DNA of 10,000 nucleotides, taken from NCBI GenBank assembly GCA_012295275.1, contig CM022677.1, positions 27,521,379 to 27,531,378 of the forward strand, given 5' to 3'. Position numbers and translations under genes: made by a program. This document shows, piece by piece, positions 6,434 to 10,000 of the stretch (the first letter of the stretch is position 1; the number at the start of each line of letters is the position of its first letter). Under the pieces are notes generated by a model. It worked only from the letters and a program-made list of their open reading frames with translations. It ran no database searches and was not told the origin of the DNA. The DNA is from Chrysomallon squamiferum (Eukaryota > Mollusca > Gastropoda > Neomphalida > Peltospiridae).

Positions 6434-6519
6434 CTGTGCAAAAATAAAAGTTAAATTTTTTAATTTTATTTAATTGGTTTTTTTTTTTTAAATAATAGAG
6501 TGTATGAAGAATAAGAAAA

Positions 6520-6624
6520 GGAAATAAATCAATAAATAAATCAATCAGTCAAATTAATAAATTCATAAATAAATTAATAAATAAATAAAAAAATAAAAAA
6601 ATAAATAAAAATAAATAAAATAAA

Positions 6625-6655
<31 letters not shown>

Positions 6656-6780
6656 ACATAAACAAACAACTAAATAAATAAATTACAAATAATAATGATG
6701 ATAATGATTATGATGATAATAATAAAGATGCTATTTATCTTGATGATGATTATTAATATTATGATGATAATAGGAACAAA
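6520..6780. repeat. (AAAT)n followed by GAT/AAT triplets
   Basis: An AAAT tetranucleotide tract (about 6520-6680) passes into ATGATAAT-type triplets (to about 6775) inside the long intron upstream of exon a. Confidence 0.9.
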
Positions 6781-7120
6781 ATTAAAATGGAAAAAATGAC
6801 TGCTTTTGTAGCTTATGAAACAGAACAAAATCAATAAAAAATATCTTAATAAAATGTTTGAATATAAGGCTTTAATAATAAATGAAAATAAAAATAATGA
6901 AGAAACCTATAATATTTACAGTTTAAAAAAGAAATGAATAACTGATATTTCTAGATCTTTAGAATAAAAATTAGAATGAAGATGATTTTCTTTTTTTAAT
7001 TTCTTTTATAATAGCATCTTCAAATTATATTTAAATGAATTTTTTATTTAATATTTTTTTTTATTTTAGTTATTTAACAAAAGTGGTATTTACTGATTTC
7101 ATTTCATTTAAAAGTACCAT
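6781..7120. other. AT-rich intron without recognisable features
   Basis: The sequence is low in G+C, with runs of A and T but no regular repeat. I saw no splice-bounded frame with dynein motifs on the minus strand and no gene on the plus strand. Confidence 0.55.
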
Positions 7121-7440
7121 CTTTCTCTCTCTCTCTCTCTCTCTCAATCATATTTTTTTTTACTATTAATATGTTAACAACAACAAGAGCAGCAACAATT
7201 ACAAATACAAGAAATATAGCACAAACAACAACAACAACAACAACAACAATTACAACCATAACAAAACAGTATTAATTAATTTAAAAGAAAGAAAAAAACA
7301 ACAACAGATAACAAAATGAAACAAAAAAATAAAAGAACAATGAAATTAAAAACTATTAAACCAACAGGGCAGGCAACAAAACAACAAACAAAAAAAAAAA
7401 AAAAAAAAAAAAGGAAAAAGGAAAAAAAAATAAAGAACCC
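7121..7440. repeat. (CT)n, (CAA)n and poly(A) tracts
   Basis: A CT dinucleotide tract lies at about 7124-7145, a CAA trinucleotide tract at 7221-7249, and a 23-nt A run at 7390-7412. The sequence between them is A-rich with scattered ACAACA. Confidence 0.92.
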
Positions 7441-7539
7441 ACAACAGATTTTAAATACATTTTGTTTTATTACTTCTGAAACAGAATAAATAAATTTATA
7501 TCACATGATTATTTAAAGAAATTTTTCTTCTTGAAATTT

Positions 7540-7800
7540 CTGAATCCCTTTTATTAATATGTAAAGTTTCTTAAAATCCTTCCCATTTCTCAGTTGAGTA
7601 AACTTTCTCCTTAAAAATCCTTCATTCCCTTTTCTTAATGAACTTTAACCTTAAAAATGTTTCATTCCCTTTTCTTAATGAACTGTATCCTTAAAAATCC
7701 TTCAATCCCTTTTCTTAATGAACTTTAACCTTAAAAATGTTTCAATCCCTTTTCTTAATGAACTGTTCCTCAAAAATTTTCAGTTTTCTTAATGAATTTT
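7540..7800. repeat. 40-bp minisatellite
   Basis: TTCA(T/A)TCCCTTTTCTTAATGA recurs at 7621, 7661, 7701 and 7741, exactly 40 nt apart, joined by ACTTTAACCTTAAAAATG or a variant. Degenerate units extend to about 7540 and 7800. A short plus-strand open frame across it is not a gene. Confidence 0.9.
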
Positions 7801-7845
7801 TATTTAAAATTTTGAAATCTAAAGTTTCCTTTAAAATTATTCATT

Positions 7846-7980
7846 CCAATACAAGGTTCTTTCAGCATATAAGTTTTTATTTAAAAATCTTAGATTCAGG
7901 TTCCTTTTATTATTCCTCACCAATACAAGGTTCCTCCAGCATATGAAGTTCTTGTTTAAAAATCTTAGATTCAGTCTCCA
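7846..7980. repeat. 74-bp tandem duplication
   Basis: CCAATACAAGGTTC at 7846 and 7920 begins two copies that share CAGCATAT, AAGTT and TTTAAAAATCTTAGATTCAG, with a few base changes. Confidence 0.88.
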
Positions 7981-8027
7981 TATAATATCTTCCTTATGAC
8001 AATAGTTTCCCCACTTTATGTTAATTA

Positions 8028-8420
8028 TAAACATCATCCCTTAAAATCCAAGATTTCCTTTTGTATAAAGTGTAAACATGATCCTTACAATCCCAGATTT
8101 CCTTTTAAAAAAAGTATAAACATGATCCTTATGATCCTAGATTTCCTTTTTGTATAATGTATAAACATGATCCTTAAAATCCTAGATTCCTTTTTGTCAT
8201 ATAATGTATAAACATGATCCTTAAAATCCTAGATTTCCTTTTTAAGAATAATGTATAAATATAATCAATAAAATCCTGCACTTCCTTTTCGTGTAAGTAA
8301 ACATGATCCTTAAAATTCTAGATTTCTTTTTCATAAAAAAGTGTAAACATCATTCCTTTCAAATTGGAGATTTCCTTTTCATATGAAGTGTAAACATTCT
8401 TAAAATCTTCATTTTTTACG
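8028..8420. repeat. 42-47-bp minisatellite, nine units
   Basis: TAAACATGATCCTTAAAATC-type units begin at 8028, 8073, 8117, 8162, 8209, 8256, 8298, 8344 and 8391. Each is followed by CTAGATTTCCTTTT and a variable GTATAATG part. Confidence 0.92.
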
Positions 8421-8795
8421 TATAATACAGAACACCCATCCTCCATACAATCATAGATCAACTCCTACCCATCCTAGGACATTTTTCTAGGCTTTCAGAT
8501 CCTCCATTTTTTTTTGTCAGCCTTTACACAGAAATCCTTCAGCCTTGTTTAAGCTGAATAAGCTTCAAGTACAAAATATTCCAGAGATTCAGTAACTATT
8601 CTTAGAAAGTATCTATTTTCAGGGTGAGAAAATATCCAGTAAAATGTTTTTAATTTTTCGTAGCTAATATTCAGGTTTTTCTATCTGTTACTAAAATGGA
8701 CAAGTTTCAGGGGATGCCAGATTTGCTTATGTAAAAAATGAGAGTTTTCGGGGTAAAATTAATGTTTGACTAAATCTTTGTGGATATAAGGTTAA
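8421..8795. other. Non-repetitive intron, nothing recognised
   Basis: About 375 nt of ordinary intron-like sequence. I see no dynein motif bounded by splice sites on the minus strand and no other gene, though an exon of low conservation could escape a reading by eye. Confidence 0.5.
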
Positions 8796-8832
8796 TTTAT
8801 ATATATATATATATATATATATAAATATATAA
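8796..8832. repeat. (TA)n microsatellite
   Basis: About 13 TA units (8799-8823), followed by AATATATAA. Confidence 0.93.
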
Positions 8833-8928
8833 TTGTGTGCTAAAAGAACAGGAAAGCTCTAACAGTACATGTATAATCGACAAGGGTTAATAAATCTAGA
8901 ACAGTTTCTAATCCTCTCTGAAAATAAA

Positions 8929-8982
8929 AATAAACAAAGAAAGAAAGAAAATGAATAAACAAATAAATAAATAAATAAATAA

Positions 8983-9014
<32 letters not shown>

Positions 9015-9220
9015 GTAAATAAATAAAAACAATAATAAAGTAATAAATTAAAAAATAAAATAAATAAAAAAAATTTAAAAAAAAAAAAAATAAAAAAATA
9101 AATAAATAAAGTCAGTACAGCAAAATTGAAAAACAATTATGATCAGACATTTGTCATATATTTACAAATAAATTAAAAATATAAATAAATAAATCATAAA
9201 AAAAGAAGAAGAAATAAATA
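8929..9220. repeat. (AAAT)n microsatellite and A-rich tail
   Basis: AAAT tetranucleotide repeats dominate from 8940 to about 9110 with A runs, then looser AAATAAAT to about 9220. A Phe/Tyr-rich minus-strand open frame across it is an artefact. Confidence 0.92.
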
Positions 9221-9248
9221 AAACTAAAGATCAAAATTCTCAGTTGTC

Positions 9249-9411
9249 TACATCAAATAATTTGACTACTTCATATATCATTTGACCACTTGTACATCAT
9301 GTGACTATTTCGAGCATCATTCGACTACTTCCAATATCATTTGCCTACTTCAAGCATCATTTTACTACTTCTAATATCATTTGGCTACTTCACACACCAT
9401 TTTGATTATTT
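9249..9411. repeat. Minisatellite of about 22 bp
   Basis: Seven or eight degenerate units of the type ATCATTTG(A/G)CTACTTC(A/T)A lie head to tail. Confidence 0.87.
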
Positions 9412-9442
9412 CAGAGATGCCTTGGTTTAGAAGAAGACTGTT

Positions 9443-9482
9443 GTTGTCTGTCTGTCTGTCTATATGTCTTTCTGTCAGTCTG
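9443..9482. repeat. (TGTC)n microsatellite
   Basis: TGTC repeats with a few changes; the reverse complement (GACA) is the same motif as in the repeats flanking exons g and b. Confidence 0.87.
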
Positions 9483-9567
9483 TGTACAAAATGATCTGGT
9501 TATGTCAAAGACATTTTTTTTTCTGCAAAACTTCATTTCACTTGTCCAGACAATTTTAAAAACACTC

Positions 9568-9642
9568 AGAAACACCTTTTGGCTCCTTCAGAAACATTTT
9601 GGCTCCTTCAGAAACACTTTGGCTCCTTCAAACACTCTCTGC
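9568..9642. repeat. 20-bp minisatellite, three to four units
   Basis: CAGAAACA(C/T)TTTGGCTCCTT is repeated head to tail with few changes; the first and last units are partial. Confidence 0.88.
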
Positions 9643-9679
9643 TAACTTGAAAAAGCAACTTGGATTTATTTCCAAATAC

Positions 9680-10000
9680 AAGATAGTTGTTTCAGATAGA
9701 AGAAACGGTTGTTTCAAACATGAGGTGGTTGTTTCAAACAAAAGATGATTGTTTCAAAAAAGGGATTGTTTCAAACAGAAAACATGAGGTGGTTGTTTCA
9801 AACAAAAAATGGTTGTTTCAAATACAAGAGGTGGCTGCTTCAATGGAAAAACATCCATTCAAACACAGGACAGTTGCTTCAAACAAGATGATTGTTTCAA
9901 ATACAAGATAGTAATGTTAAACACAAAATGATTGTTTCAAACAGTGAGTGTTGCTTCAAACACATACAGTGTTTCAAACATAAAATCACTGTTTCAAAAT
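9680..10000. repeat. Minisatellite of about 20 bp on GTTGTTTCAAACA
   Basis: GATTGTTTCAAACA or GGTTGTTTCAAACA units, with spacers such as AAAGATGA and TGAGGTG, recur about fifteen times at 18-25-nt spacing up to the window edge, so its right limit is unknown. The plus-strand open frame at 9687-9911, rich in VSN and FQ repeats, follows from the unit and is not called as a gene. Confidence 0.88.

Noticed and set aside
8840-9136. Possible extra dynein exon in the long intron (minus-strand residues QRGLETVLDLLTLVDYTC)
   Set aside because: No conserved dynein motif and no convincing acceptor and donor pair; most of the frame is AAAT repeat.
9687-9911. 74-residue plus-strand open frame with FQ/VSN repeats
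   Set aside because: It is the translation of a 20-bp minisatellite; there is no start context or independent support.

Overview
The window is animal nuclear DNA: an AT-rich, repeat-dense stretch holding part of an intron-rich gene on the minus strand. Read right to left, short GC-richer exons with AG/GT splice borders join in one continuous frame. They encode part of an axonemal dynein heavy chain, from the end of the tail into the linker (DHC_N2 region), before the first AAA module. The match looks best to the DNAH2 type (inner-arm dynein I1/f, beta heavy chain), but the paralogue assignment is from recalled family motifs and is less sure than the family. The organism is probably an invertebrate with motile cilia or flagellated sperm. 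Nothing here fixes the phylum; the density of short tandem repeats would fit a mollusc or another lophotrochozoan, which is a guess.

Gene order in the direction of transcription is: exon a 6433-6284 (50 codons), exon b 5496-5368 (43), exon c 4360-4247 (38), exon d 3315-3172 (48), exon e 2524-2315 (70), damaged exon f about 1709-1505, and exon g 522-342 (60 codons plus one base). All internal introns are phase 0; the one leaving the window on the left is phase 1. Introns are about 0.6-1.0 kb, except the one upstream of exon a, which fills 6434-10000 without any exon I could find.

Six exons are clean. Exon f, which lies exactly where the conserved LGGTDEIQ / LDDSNINIATIASSR part of the linker is expected, is not. 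It carries an in-frame TGA (1550-1552) in place of an expected Arg codon and is about 5 nt short near its 5' end. A more decayed tandem copy of the same exon lies just upstream in the gene (about 1710-1834). The locus as assembled therefore cannot encode an uninterrupted dynein.

The introns are almost wholly simple repeats and minisatellites. Several arrays are built from, or end exactly at, the splice junctions: four tandem copies of the acceptor plus 5' end of exon b; about seven copies of the 3' end plus donor of exon e; an array ending in the donor of exon f; and a repeat that includes the donor of exon g. This recurrent seeding of tandem repeats at exon edges, together with the broken duplicated exon, is the most unusual property of the window. 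No RNA gene, transposase, reverse transcriptase, CRISPR array or promoter was found.
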